Source: Bin87 sp965221295 (GTDB lineage Bacteria > Chloroflexota > Dehalococcoidia > Lucifugimonadales > UBA3495). Taken from it: a stretch of 64,000 nucleotides of DNA. A program made the translations under genes and the position numbers. Of the stretch, positions 34,456 through 43,428 are shown in pieces; positions within the stretch are counted from its first letter, which is position 1, and each line of letters begins with the position of its first letter. Under the pieces are notes generated by a model. That model was given only the letters and a program-made list of their open reading frames with translations. It searched no databases and was not told the origin of the DNA. The stretch spans positions 558,001 to 622,000 of the forward strand of contig OZ244879.1 of the NCBI GenBank assembly GCA_965221295.1. The letters run 5' to 3'.

Positions 34456-36462
34456 ATGCCAAGCGCCATAGTCGGTATCGACGTCGGTGGCACGTTCACT
34501 GACATTGCCATACTGGAGGACGGACGCCTCTCAGTTCACAAGCTACCCTCCACTCCCGCGGATCCTTCGCAGGGGATCACGCAGGGAATCGGCGAAACGA
34601 ACGTGGACATCGCCGCCAGCGATTTCATCCACGGCAGCACCGTAGCCACCAACGCCCTGCTGGAAGGCAAGGGCGGCAAAACGGCGCTGGTCACCACCTT
34701 GGGGTTCGAGGACGTGCTCGAAATCGGACGCCAGAACCGGGCCGACCTCTACGATCTCTTCATGGAGCGGCCCGCGCCCCTGGCGCCCTGGCAACTCCGC
34801 TTCGGCCTCCCCGAGCGCATTGACTACACCGGCGCGATCCTCGAGGATCTCACACCCGAATCCGTCGATGCGCTGCTGTCCCTGCTGAGCGACGCTCAGG
34901 TCGATGGCGTCGCCGTATCCTTCCTGTTCTCCTTCCTCAACCCAGCGCACGAGGAAGCCCTGGCCCGGCGCCTGTCCGAGTTGCCCAATCAGCCGTTCAT
35001 TTCCATCTCATCCAAGATACTTCCCGAATTCCGGGAATACGAACGGACCAGCACGGTGGTGGTTAACTCCTACGTGGGGCCGGTGATGGCCCGATACCTC
35101 ACCCAGCTGGAATCCGTGTTGGGACGAGGCCTGCGCATCATGCAGTCCTCCGGGGGCAGCATCACCGCCAGCTTGGCCGCGGAGCAGCCGGTGCGCACCA
35201 TCCTCAGCGGGCCGGCCGGCGGCGTGGTGGGCGCGTTCTATACCGGCGCGCAGGCCGGTTACCCCGACATCATCACCCTGGATATGGGCGGGACCTCCAC
35301 AGACGTTTCGCTCTGTCCGGGCCGCATCAAAGAAACCACGTCGGCCAATCTGGGCGGCTACCCCGTCAGCGTGCCCATGATAGAGATTCACACCGTTGGC
35401 GCCGGCGGCGGCTCCATCGCGCGGGTGGACGCCGGCGGCGCGTTGGTCGTCGGCCCACAGTCGGCCGGCGCCGATCCGGGCCCGGCCTGCTACGGTCGTG
35501 GCGACCGCATCACCGTCACCGACGCCAACCTCACGCTGGGACGGTTGCGTCCCGACGGCTTCCTGGGCGGCCGCATGACGCTGGACTTGCAGCGTTCTCA
35601 AGACTTGCTGGCCGAGGTCGCCGCCGGGGTTGGAGCCTCGCCCACCGAAACCGCCCTGGGCATCATCCGAGTGGTCAACTCCAACATGGAGCGGGCCATC
35701 CGCGCCATTTCGCTGGAGCGGGGCTATGACCCAAGGGAGTTCACGCTGGCGCCCTTTGGGGGCGCTGGCCCCATGCATGCCTGTGAACTGGCCGCCGAGC
35801 TGGGCATCCCCCGCGTGCTGGTTCCCGCCCACCCCGGCATCCTCTCGGCGCTGGGCGTCGCCATTGCCGACGTGGTTAAGGACTACTCCCGCACCGTGAT
35901 GCTGCGGGGCGACGACTTGGAGCAAGACCGCCTGGACACCGAATTTCGCGGCATGGAGCAGTTGGCCCGCGCCGAATTGCTGGACGAAGCCCTGCCGGCC
36001 GACGACATGTCGCCACGCCGCTTCCTGGACGTGCGCTACGTTGGGCAGTCCTTCGAGTTGACGGTGGATTGCCCGCCCCTGGACGCCGCCGGCAACCTCA
36101 CCAGTCACATCTCGGACGATTTCTACGAAGCCCACCTACAGCGGTTTGGCTACGCTGACCGCGACTTGCCCATCGAGGTGGTGAACCTGCGCCTCAAGTT
36201 GGAGCTGGCGGTCGAAAAACCGACCGTGGAACCGGCGCCATCCCAGGGGCCGGATTCATCCCACGCTGTCCTGGGATCCGCCGAGGTCGTGTTCGCCGGC
36301 GGCGCTGTGGACGCCACTCTCTACGACCGGGATCGGCTGGAGACCGGCAACCGGGTGCTGGGCCCGGCTCTGCTGCTACAGCTCGATACTACCATCGTCG
36401 TGCCGCCCGGCTGGGACGGCGAGGTTGACCCCTACGGCAACTTCATCCTGGAGCCAGCCTGA
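34456..36462 (+). CDS. Hydantoinase/oxoprolinase family protein, subunit A
   Basis: The 668-aa protein has the actin-like ATPase start VGIDVGGTFTDIAILEDG and a second phosphate-binding motif LDMGGTSTDVSLC near residue 278, plus FGGAGPMHACELAAELG, all standard for HyuA. The family performs ATP-dependent opening of hydantoin, N-methylhydantoin or 5-oxoproline rings, or acetone-type carboxylation. The usual partner hyuB is not adjacent: the next gene is on the other strand. It may work with a distant B subunit or have an altered role. The SD is weak, with GGAG about 13 bp upstream. Confidence 0.92.
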   Translation: MPSAIVGIDVGGTFTDIAILEDGRLSVHKLPSTPADPSQGITQGIGETNVDIAASDFIHGSTVATNALLEGKGGKTALVTTLGFEDVLEIGRQNRADLYDLFMERPAPLAPWQLRFGLPERIDYTGAILEDLTPESVDALLSLLSDAQVDGVAVSFLFSFLNPAHEEALARRLSELPNQPFISISSKILPEFREYERTSTVVVNSYVGPVMARYLTQLESVLGRGLRIMQSSGGSITASLAAEQPVRTILSGPAGGVVGAFYTGAQAGYPDIITLDMGGTSTDVSLCPGRIKETTSANLGGYPVSVPMIEIHTVGAGGGSIARVDAGGALVVGPQSAGADPGPACYGRGDRITVTDANLTLGRLRPDGFLGGRMTLDLQRSQDLLAEVAAGVGASPTETALGIIRVVNSNMERAIRAISLERGYDPREFTLAPFGGAGPMHACELAAELGIPRVLVPAHPGILSALGVAIADVVKDYSRTVMLRGDDLEQDRLDTEFRGMEQLARAELLDEALPADDMSPRRFLDVRYVGQSFELTVDCPPLDAAGNLTSHISDDFYEAHLQRFGYADRDLPIEVVNLRLKLELAVEKPTVEPAPSQGPDSSHAVLGSAEVVFAGGAVDATLYDRDRLETGNRVLGPALLLQLDTTIVVPPGWDGEVDPYGNFILEPA

Positions 36463-36493
36463 ACTTGAAGCCAGCCCACCAGCCGGAGCCGGC

Positions 36494-36850
36494 CTAAAGC
36501 CTCTCCAACAAGCGAATGAATTGGGCGATGTCTTCCTTGCCGTTGCGAATGAGGCTTGCGTCGGGCGGGCCACCATAGAAGCGCGAATGGAACCAGTTTG
36601 CCGACGTATAGTAGGTGTACAGATCCCGGGGAGCGCCCTCATCGTCAACGAGCCGCATCACAGCATCTTCCAAGTCGCTATGCGCCCCGTGGGGCCAACC
36701 GCGCCGCTGGGCGACCGCTTTGATGGCGTGAGCGGCGGCGCCCCAAACTTTATTGCTGGCCTCTTCCAACTCTCCCCGGGCCAGTTCATCATCAACCAGG
36801 TCCAAAAAATGCCAGCTACGCTCCACATGGTATTCAATGGTTGTCGTCAT
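36494..36850 (-). CDS. PaREP1/HEPN-like protein
   Basis: A third PaREP1-type protein in the window, of 118 aa, with the core LARGELEEASNKVWGAAAHAIKAV (key part GELEEASNKVWGAAAHA) and WPHGAHSDLEDAV. It is distinct from the duplicated pair near 14 kb and lacks their N-terminal extension. The ATG at 36850 has GAGAG upstream. It is convergent with the hydantoinase gene. The function of the family is unknown. Confidence 0.78.
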   Translation of the reverse strand: MTTTIEYHVERSWHFLDLVDDELARGELEEASNKVWGAAAHAIKAVAQRRGWPHGAHSDLEDAVMRLVDDEGAPRDLYTYYTSANWFHSRFYGGPPDASLIRNGKEDIAQFIRLLERL

Positions 36851-36995
36851 GGTTCTCTCGCAATGCAATTTGGGATAACTCGGCGTCGCCCCCAACGCAT
36901 TGTAACATCGCGCCCGTTTCGTTACCTGGGTTGTTGATTGTCGGGTGCACGTGCCCAAACTCCCTCCAACCAGATTTTCATGGACTGTTGCCAAC

Positions 36996-37811
36996 ATGAC
37001 CAATCCATCTGTATCCCGTTTATCTGTCCTCGCCTGCTATGCCCACCCCGACGACGAGGGATTTGCCTCTGGTGGATTGTTGGCCATGCTGGCGGCCGGC
37101 GGCGCCCGCGTCGCCCTGGTTTGCGCCACCAACGGCGACGTGGGCGAGATCAGCGATCCGTCCCTGGCCACGCCGGAGAATCTGTGGCAGGTGCGCCAGC
37201 AGGAGCTGCGGGACGCCATGGCCGTTACGGGCGTCACCGACCTGCGCTTCCTGGGCTACCGGGACAGTGGCATGGATGGCAGTGACGACAACCGCCACCC
37301 CAACGCCTACTGCAACGCGACCCCGGAAGCGGTAACGAGCCACCTGGCCGGCATCATCGCGGAGCTCAACCCTCACGTGGTGCTCACTCACGATCCCAGC
37401 GGCGGCTACGGCCATCCAGACCACATGACAATGTCCGCCCACGCCACCGCCGCCGTCCAGCAGGCCTCCGACCCCGACGGATTCACTCCGCTGCTCTACT
37501 ACGTCTGCTTTCCCCGAAGCGTTTTCCAACGCTGGTGGCAGGAAATGGTCCAACGCGGCATCGAACCACCCTTCGCCGTGGACGCGATTGACTCGCTGGG
37601 AACCTCTGACGATGAGGTCACCACTACCATGGACGTTTCGCGGTGGGTGGAGACCAAGCTGGCTTCGCTGGCCTGCCACCGCACGCAGATCAGCGCCGAC
37701 GGCCCCTTCGCCAGGTTGCCCCAAGATGTCGTCCACAGCCTGATGGGAACCGAGTACTACCAGTTGGCCGCTCCGCCGGGCGCGACGGACCTGCTGGCGG
37801 CGCTGGGATGA
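36996..37811 (+). CDS. PIG-L family deacetylase
   Basis: The 271-aa zinc-dependent LmbE/PIG-L hydrolase has AHPDDE at residues 16-21, with His17 and Asp20 as expected metal ligands and Asp19 as the base, and the third ligand in GGYGHPDHM. Family members remove N-acetyl groups from glucosaminyl compounds, mycothiol precursors or conjugates. The central DSGMDGSDDNRHPNA loop is typical of the MshB/Mca group. The substrate here is unknown. The start at 36996 is chosen by the onset of similarity; 17 earlier codons are unlikely. Confidence 0.92.
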   Translation: MTNPSVSRLSVLACYAHPDDEGFASGGLLAMLAAGGARVALVCATNGDVGEISDPSLATPENLWQVRQQELRDAMAVTGVTDLRFLGYRDSGMDGSDDNRHPNAYCNATPEAVTSHLAGIIAELNPHVVLTHDPSGGYGHPDHMTMSAHATAAVQQASDPDGFTPLLYYVCFPRSVFQRWWQEMVQRGIEPPFAVDAIDSLGTSDDEVTTTMDVSRWVETKLASLACHRTQISADGPFARLPQDVVHSLMGTEYYQLAAPPGATDLLAALG

Positions 37812-38157
37812 TGATTCCGGCGCCGCGCGCCGAACGCCGTCGGTGAACCCATCAAAGCGCTGGGGTATGCCCAACCAGGGGTCTCCTCCACCAGAGAGCG
37901 CAGTTCCAGAACCTCAATGCGGCGTCAGGACCGTCCAGCGTTGCTGGAGTCCGCTGTGCCCTTTGATCCCATCGGTTTGCCGGAAATGGTTCGCGGTCCC
38001 GGCGGTTTGCCGGTGGATTTGACGCTGACCGCCGGCACGGTTCCCGGATTCCGGCCCTTTTTCAGCGCCGAGCGTTTCCTGGATGGCATGTTGGCCTCCC
38101 GACCGGCGTGATCGGCCGGCAATATCCCCGATTGTCGCGCTCGATTGGCGTCGCTGT
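37812..38157. other. Intergenic region with a possible short coding remnant
   Basis: The frame 37917-38111 (+) would encode 64 aa with a protein-like end (VDLTLTAGTVPGFRPFFSAE), open upstream without a clear ribosome-binding site. No family was recognised; it could be the C-terminal relic of a lost gene. Nothing else is visible. Confidence 0.3.
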
Positions 38158-38793
38158 TTATTCCGATTGCTCAAGTACCACCATATCATACACCGTGGTC
38201 CTGCCCCAGCCCAACGGCCCGCCTACCCGGCGCCAGCGTCGAAATCGTTTCCTGCGCCTTGCCACGGCGCCCAGCTCGATTTCGTCTGGAATCTTTCCGA
38301 CGACCCGCGAGTTGTAAAAATACGTCGTGATCGCAACGGACTCGACGCCTTTCTGAACCACGAAGTCGAAGGTCTCCGTTTCCATTTCTCCAGGCTCCAC
38401 CAACAAGCCGTCCTTGTTCCAGTGGTGGCGCAGCATGTCCAGTGAAATCCATTGGAGGTTGGCGAATTCCTCTTGGATGAACATCTTTTCATACAGGGAT
38501 TCCACATCGTCGTCAGAAATCGGCTTCACCTGTTGAATGCTGGCGAACCCATCCAGAAATTCGATGTGAACCCGTGAACTGTTGTGCAAGAGGGCCGTTA
38601 CGAAGATGTGCACGTAACTCTCGCCAACGCATCGATGGGAAATATCGTGAGATAGGGTGACGTGCGGCGCGTTTGCCCGAAATATCTGCGAGTTGCGCCA
38701 CGCCAGGAATCCGCCAGCCACCACCGCCGCCGTCGTAACCGCGACGCCAACCAACGGTAGCCATTCCCGAATGGCCTGGGTAACGATGTCCAA
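38158..38793 (-). CDS. Hypothetical protein with one N-terminal membrane segment
   Basis: The 211-aa protein has a transmembrane helix at about residues 13-31 (PLVGVAVTTAAVVAGGFLAW), then a beta-rich region (about 40-180: HVTLSHDISH, SYVHIFVTALLHNSS) suggestive of an immunoglobulin-like or lipocalin-like domain, and a very basic tail ARRRKRFRRWRR. No family was recognised. Base composition is less GC-rich than neighbours, which may point to acquisition by transfer. Confidence 0.65.
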   Translation of the reverse strand: MDIVTQAIREWLPLVGVAVTTAAVVAGGFLAWRNSQIFRANAPHVTLSHDISHRCVGESYVHIFVTALLHNSSRVHIEFLDGFASIQQVKPISDDDVESLYEKMFIQEEFANLQWISLDMLRHHWNKDGLLVEPGEMETETFDFVVQKGVESVAITTYFYNSRVVGKIPDEIELGAVARRRKRFRRWRRVGGPLGWGRTTVYDMVVLEQSE

Positions 38794-39198
38794 CCTTGTT
38801 CACCAACCTCCAACCTTTGGGCAGTCCCTTACCATTATGCACCGTCGCCCGCAAATCGCGGGCTCCGCGGCGTCACTGGCGAGTTGCGGGCGACGGAGAG
38901 CTGGGCAAGACGCCCACCGTTGACAGGCTGCGAACGCGGCGCGGTAATCTTCTCGGCCGCAACCGATGGCTACGTACTTCGTTTCTCTGCCCGCGTCAGC
39001 CGTTCGTCGGATGTTGGGAGCTGTCCCCCGCCATCGCGCGATGCTAGGGCGATTCCCAGCGTCATGGCGAGCGGAGGTGGAGATAAACCCGCTGGCCGCT
39101 GCCAGGAAAAATCCCTGGCCATTCCCTGTTCCAATGGAGGCGACCCGGCGTAACCGCCACCCGGCGTAACCGGTCAGACCGTAAGGCGCAGCCGCAGC
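38794..39198. other. Intergenic region without a recognisable gene
   Basis: About 400 bp between an unknown gene and a terminator. No credible frame, RNA gene or repeat array was recognised. Confidence 0.5.
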
Positions 39199-39224
39199 AA
39201 AAGGCCCAGGGGAAACCCTGGGCC
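39199..39224 (-). terminator. Strong rho-independent terminator
   Basis: On the minus strand GGCCCAGGG-TTTC-CCCTGGGCC is a perfect 9-bp stem with a tetraloop, followed directly by TTTT (plus strand AAAA at 39199-39202). It lies 26 bp after the stop codon of the 49-aa membrane protein gene. Confidence 0.75.
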
Positions 39225-39249
39225 CGAAATCGGCGAGGAACCTTGGCGG

Positions 39250-39399
39250 CTAGTCGGCGGCTTGTGGCGCGAAATCTTCCCGCGGAGCAATCGCGGTGGT
39301 CTTGGGTTCATTGCGATGGCGGTTGAGGACGAACCGGGGGATGATGACCCAGAGAGCGAACAGTCCTACGAAAGCGGCGCCGGCGATTATGGGAAGCAT
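39250..39399 (-). CDS. Small single-span membrane protein (49 aa)
   Basis: A short frame encodes MLPIIAGAAFVGLFALWVII followed by PRFVLNRHRNEPK and a polar acidic tail. Residues 3-20 form one transmembrane helix with a positively charged cytoplasmic flank. An SD-like GGAGACAGG precedes the ATG and a strong terminator follows the stop, which argues for real expression. It is below usual length cut-offs. No family is recognised; small subunits of membrane oxidase or transport complexes have this form. Confidence 0.7.
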   Translation of the reverse strand: MLPIIAGAAFVGLFALWVIIPRFVLNRHRNEPKTTAIAPREDFAPQAAD

Positions 39400-39491
39400 T
39401 TCAACCTGTCTCCATTGGTGTTTGGGCGAAGTCCGCCCGTTTCGATGGACACCATTATGGCGACGGGTTGTTGCGCGGGTTTTGCGGCTAT

Positions 39492-39507
39492 GTTACGTCC
39501 GTGTAAC
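39492..39507. promoter_or_regulatory. Inverted repeat, possible operator
   Basis: GTTAC-GTCCGT-GTAAC is a 5-bp inverted repeat with a 6-bp spacer, about 95 bp upstream of the 49-aa membrane protein gene on the minus strand. Its size fits a dimeric regulator site, but the regulator is unknown and chance cannot be excluded. Confidence 0.3.
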
Positions 39508-39550
39508 TTTTGGGCGCGGCCGGCCAGCGATTGGCTGGGTGTCGTGCTGG

Positions 39551-40600
39551 TCAGACTCGGGATTCCACGCCGATCCACCAATGGCGTCCCTTGCCGCGCC
39601 GCTTGCGTTGATAGCCGCGCGCGCGTAGTTCCAGGCCAAACTTGCGCTGGCTGTGAGCCAGGTATCCGTTGTCCAGGCACCACTTGGCGTAGGACGTGTA
39701 AAGGTCTCCGGCAAGGTTCATTGCTTTGGCCCCCGTGGAGCAGGCGCCGGTCACGAATTCGTCGATGGAGCCCATTTCGGTGGCCTGCGCCGCTACTGCG
39801 ACGCGTGGTTCCGTCGGGCCGTCCGGCGCGATCCACCCGGCCGAGGCGTCGGCATCAGCGTACCGGACCGCCGGACCGCGGCGACGCAATCGACCGGAGC
39901 CGCTCCCGTAACCGGCATCCGCATCGACTGGGCTGACGGGCGGAACGGAGCCGGATCGGCCCTCCGCCCATGGCGTCAGGTCCCGACTGCCGGTGATCGC
40001 CGCCTGCAACGCCAGGCCGGTGTCCATTCCGTCGAGGCAGTAGGAGACGAACAGCGTCAGGTTCAGGTAACTGGGTAGGCCGCCGAAGTCTCCCCATCTG
40101 ATGCCCTGGCCGCGCCTGCCGCTGGCGTCAAGTGAGATTCCCAGCTGGGGAATGGCGAAGTGGCCGCGCGACGCCTCAGGAACGCGCCAGATCGGGGCCA
40201 TCAGGTCGTGGCCAACGCTGTCGGCGATCAGCTTCAAAACAGATCTGGCTGCCCAAAGATCGGCCTGCGAGGAGTCCTTCCCAGGTGGATCGGCCGGGAG
40301 CGCTGGGCCGAACGCCGATTCCAGTTCCCGCTGGGTCTGCAGGGCGGAAAGGGTGAAGGAGCTGCGAACCTGGTTGCCACCCGCGCGGAGCAGCGCACGA
40401 TAATCCGACATTTCCAGCGGGACGCCGGCGTCGAACGGTTCCCCGTCGTTGAGGAAGAGCTCCGCGCTGTTGGGAACCAAAGTGGCGGTGATCAAGCCCT
40501 GATGCGATGCCGCGTACAGCGCCATCGCCAAACATAGATTCTCCCGGGCCAGCCGAACCCGACCGCCGGGCGTGAGGTTCGCAATGTCCGGAGACGACAC
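39551..40600 (-). CDS. Protein with a primase/D5-like C-terminal domain
   Basis: The 349-aa protein ends (about residues 285-349) in a segment like the winged-helix C-terminus of phage and plasmid D5-type primase/helicases: DLYTSYAKWCLDNGY, FGLELRARGYQRKRR, then GRHWWIGV. The helicase domain that normally precedes it is absent; the N-terminal 280 residues match nothing recognised. It may be a DNA-binding protein left from, or borrowed from, a mobile element. Translation begins at a GTG with no visible SD, so the start is unsure. Confidence 0.6.
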   Translation of the reverse strand: MSSPDIANLTPGGRVRLARENLCLAMALYAASHQGLITATLVPNSAELFLNDGEPFDAGVPLEMSDYRALLRAGGNQVRSSFTLSALQTQRELESAFGPALPADPPGKDSSQADLWAARSVLKLIADSVGHDLMAPIWRVPEASRGHFAIPQLGISLDASGRRGQGIRWGDFGGLPSYLNLTLFVSYCLDGMDTGLALQAAITGSRDLTPWAEGRSGSVPPVSPVDADAGYGSGSGRLRRRGPAVRYADADASAGWIAPDGPTEPRVAVAAQATEMGSIDEFVTGACSTGAKAMNLAGDLYTSYAKWCLDNGYLAHSQRKFGLELRARGYQRKRRGKGRHWWIGVESRV

Positions 40601-40692
40601 GGTTGCTTGGTTTGGTTATGCAGATGGGGGCGGATCCGTTTGAGACGGGCTCGCCCCCAAGGTGTCGTGGCGCGGGAAAAGCATCGGGAGGG

Positions 40693-41664
40693 TTAGGAGT
40701 TCACGTCCATGACCACCTTGATGATGTTGTCCTCGCGTTGTTCGTACATGTCGTAGGCTTTCTGAATGTCGGACATGCCCACCTGGTGGGTGATCAGTTC
40801 GGCTGGGTCGGCCCAACCGCGGGCGCGGAGGTCGACCATGTCCTGGATCTGGCTGATGGGGTCCCCGCTGCGCGCGCCGGTGGTGGGTATGATCCTGGGC
40901 TGTTTGTCCATCCACAGGTTGTGCTCGATGGGCACCATGTGGTCAGACTGTACGCCGAACACCACGACCTGCCCGAACTGGCGGATGTGTCGGAAACAAT
41001 CGTTTAGCGAATCGGGATAGCCGGCGGCTTCCACGCACGTATCGGGGCCGCGCCCCTTGGTGATTTCCATGACCGCTTCGTGAACGTCCTGCTTGTCCGG
41101 GTTGATCTGGTGCGTTGATCCCATCTGCTTGGATTTTTCCAGACGGTAATCCAGCGGGTCCACCACGATGACGTTCCGCGCGCCCATGCGGGACAGGATC
41201 ATTGTGAAGCTGAGGCCGATGCTGCCCTGCCCGAAAATGAGGATGTTTTGTTGCAGCGGACTACCCAGCTGCCGGCATGAATACAGGACGGTGCCAGGTG
41301 GTTGACACATCACCCATTCATCCAAGCCGCCGTACTCCGGGAGCACGGCCATGCGGCCCGGTTCGGAAAGGACGTATTCGCACAGCCCCCCAGTGCCGGC
41401 GTAGGGGATTACAATGACACGCTGGCCTTCCTGAAACTCGTCGGTTTTGCTGTCCACGATGACGCCCGCCAGTTCGTGAGCGCCTCGGCAGGGAGGCAGC
41501 GGGTACTCCGACTCGTCAAGAACTGGCCCATAGGTGTGCCGGATGTCGGAGCCGCAGACGCTGATACGCTCCATCTTCACCAGCACTTGACCATCCGTTG
41601 GCGCTGGCGTGTCAACTTCGGTGAACTCCCATCGCTTGGGGGCGACTAGTTGGGCTGCTTTCAT
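40693..41664 (-). CDS. Zinc-type alcohol dehydrogenase-like oxidoreductase (MDR family)
   Basis: The 323-aa protein is a medium-chain dehydrogenase/reductase. Catalytic zinc ligands are Cys37 (SVCGSD) and His63-Glu64 (GAHE). The Rossmann motif is IFGQGSIGL. The four-Cys structural-zinc lobe of many alcohol dehydrogenases is missing, so this is a shorter subtype, as in some sugar or amino-acid dehydrogenases. The substrate is unknown. AAGGAG precedes the ATG. Confidence 0.92.
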   Translation of the reverse strand: MKAAQLVAPKRWEFTEVDTPAPTDGQVLVKMERISVCGSDIRHTYGPVLDESEYPLPPCRGAHELAGVIVDSKTDEFQEGQRVIVIPYAGTGGLCEYVLSEPGRMAVLPEYGGLDEWVMCQPPGTVLYSCRQLGSPLQQNILIFGQGSIGLSFTMILSRMGARNVIVVDPLDYRLEKSKQMGSTHQINPDKQDVHEAVMEITKGRGPDTCVEAAGYPDSLNDCFRHIRQFGQVVVFGVQSDHMVPIEHNLWMDKQPRIIPTTGARSGDPISQIQDMVDLRARGWADPAELITHQVGMSDIQKAYDMYEQREDNIIKVVMDVNS

Positions 41665-41855
41665 GTGAGGCTGCTCCTTTGAACAGGATACGTTGATGTA
41701 GATTGGGGTGCGGCAATCATATTATGCCGGGAAATTTGGGGCAACCCGACAGATTGTCTCGAAGCCATGGCCATGGTTGCCGGGGGTGTAGTCCGCGGAC
41801 CGAGATCCCCGGCCAGCAGCGCCCGTCCGCGGGCCGCGTCCGACCGATTGGCGGG

Positions 41856-42455
41856 TCAGCCGTCCCTTGGCGGGCGACGGCGATGCTGGAAGATCTCGGC
41901 CAGCGGGATGGACAGGCCCGGCAACAGCGCCGTCGTGAGGGTATCCGCAGCGGTGAGGGTGGCGAGCTCTACGTATTGGTCTCCCCGCAACTCCAAGGGT
42001 AGAACGGTGTCGTTGGCCGGGTCGAAAATCCAGTATTCCCGGACGCCTGCTTCGGCGTACAGCTGGCGTTTGAGGACCAGGTCGCGGTTGCGGTCTGCGG
42101 AGAGGATTTCGATAGCAATATCGGGCGCCCCCTCCACCCAGCGTGCCCCGCCAATATCGTAGCGGCCCGCCAGGATCACCACCACGTCCGGCTCCACAGC
42201 CCGTTGCGTTTCCTCAGAAAGGATGGTGGTAATGTCGTGGTGCACTTCAAAAGGGGGGATGTCGAAATTGTCCAAATGATCTTCGAGGCGCCGCCGAAGC
42301 GCGAACATCAGAAACTGGTGGTCTTTGGTGGCGGTAGGCATGATGTAGAGGAGGCCGTCAACGAGCTCCATGCGCTGGTCGGTCTCGCCGAGGGCCAGAA
42401 ACTCGGCGAGTGACAGGCGCGCGCCCGTGCGGATCTTGGGCTTGGAGGTGGTCAT
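41856..42455 (-). CDS. Uma2 family endonuclease-fold protein
   Basis: The 199-aa protein has the PD-(D/E)XK-like Uma2 (DUF820) pattern: MELVDGLLYIMP, a VEPDVVVIL motif with the acidic residue, and APDIAIEILSADRNRDLVLKR with the Glu and Lys of the nuclease core, then YAEAGVREYWIFDP. Biological role is unknown; these proteins expand in cyanobacteria and Chloroflexota and often lie near mobile DNA. Its ATG overlaps the stop of the LLM oxidoreductase gene (ATGA), so it is coupled to it. A frame that continues upstream antisense is not used. Confidence 0.9.
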   Translation of the reverse strand: MTTSKPKIRTGARLSLAEFLALGETDQRMELVDGLLYIMPTATKDHQFLMFALRRRLEDHLDNFDIPPFEVHHDITTILSEETQRAVEPDVVVILAGRYDIGGARWVEGAPDIAIEILSADRNRDLVLKRQLYAEAGVREYWIFDPANDTVLPLELRGDQYVELATLTAADTLTTALLPGLSIPLAEIFQHRRRPPRDG

Positions 42456-43414
42456 AGCGCGGCCTCTGCAATCGCCTCCTTGCCCAGAGGGCCATGGAAG
42501 CGCGGCAGGATTTCCTCGCCGGCCCGTTCCAGCTGCTCCATGGACTCCGCGCCGGCGCAAAGCGGGCGAATCACGAATTTGAAGCCGCCGGCGTCGATGT
42601 ACTCCTGGATGAAGTCGCCGATCTGCTCGGAAGTGCCGATGGCGGAGTACTCGGTGAAATGGGCGTCGGGCCGTTGGCGGGTTACGAACGGTTCCGACCT
42701 GGCCTCGCCGGACTGCCGATCGTTGCAGATGTAGTAGCCGATGAGCACGCCGACGTGATCCTCTTCGATTTCCCGGTCGTACTGCTGGGCGGTCTCGAAG
42801 ACGATTTCGCGCCCGGATCGCACCTCCTGCGGCGTGGCGCTGGACACCAACCAGCCATCGCCGACGCGGCCCACCCTTCGGGCCGCCGCCGGACTGCGCC
42901 CGCCGATCCAAACCGGGGGAGACGGTTTGAGGAAAGTGCGCGGGGTTACGGATACGTTGTGGGCGGTGAAGAACTCCCCTTCGTGGGTAACCGCTTCCTC
43001 CTGCCACAGACGCCGCATCAGGGAGATGGCCTCGTCGGTGCGGCGCGCCCGGTCCGCCTTGGGGACGCCGCACGCCTCGTATTCGTCCGGGTCCTCCTGG
43101 CCCAGTCCCACCGCCGGAAAGAAGCGGCCCTGGGACAGCCAATCCAACGTGGCCACCTGCTTGGCTAGGACGACGGGATTGCGCAGTGGCAGGGCGAGCA
43201 CGCTGGTGCCGAACTTGAGGCGGTCCGAATAACCTGCAACCAGGGACAGGGCGACCATGGGTTCCAGGCTGAACCGGTCGCTGCAAATCCGGTCGCTGAG
43301 CCATATCGAATCATACTCATACCTGTCGCCCAGTTCCACCAGCGCGCGCAGGAAGTTTGGATCGTCGCCCCCCTGTCCGAATGCGCCGGGGACGTAGCCG
43401 ATGGCAACGCTCAT
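42452..43414 (-). CDS. LLM class flavin-dependent oxidoreductase
   Basis: The 320-aa protein is a luciferase-like TIM barrel using FMN or F420. Evidence is LGDRYEYDSIWLSDR near the start, TSVLALPLRNPVVLAKQVATLDWLSQGRF (key part LPLRNPVVLAKQ), and VWIGGRSPAAARRVGRVGDGW. The substrate is unknown. AAGGAGG precedes the ATG. It lies 14 bp after the epimerase gene and overlaps the Uma2 gene, forming a three-gene unit. Confidence 0.93.
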   Translation of the reverse strand: MSVAIGYVPGAFGQGGDDPNFLRALVELGDRYEYDSIWLSDRICSDRFSLEPMVALSLVAGYSDRLKFGTSVLALPLRNPVVLAKQVATLDWLSQGRFFPAVGLGQEDPDEYEACGVPKADRARRTDEAISLMRRLWQEEAVTHEGEFFTAHNVSVTPRTFLKPSPPVWIGGRSPAAARRVGRVGDGWLVSSATPQEVRSGREIVFETAQQYDREIEEDHVGVLIGYYICNDRQSGEARSEPFVTRQRPDAHFTEYSAIGTSEQIGDFIQEYIDAGGFKFVIRPLCAGAESMEQLERAGEEILPRFHGPLGKEAIAEAAL

Positions 43415-43428
43415 GATGGTTGACCTCC

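Noticed and set aside
42456..43304. 482-aa frame including the Uma2 gene
   Set aside because: The upstream 283 codons lie in another frame of the LLM oxidoreductase gene and are Arg/Pro/Gly-rich shadow sequence.
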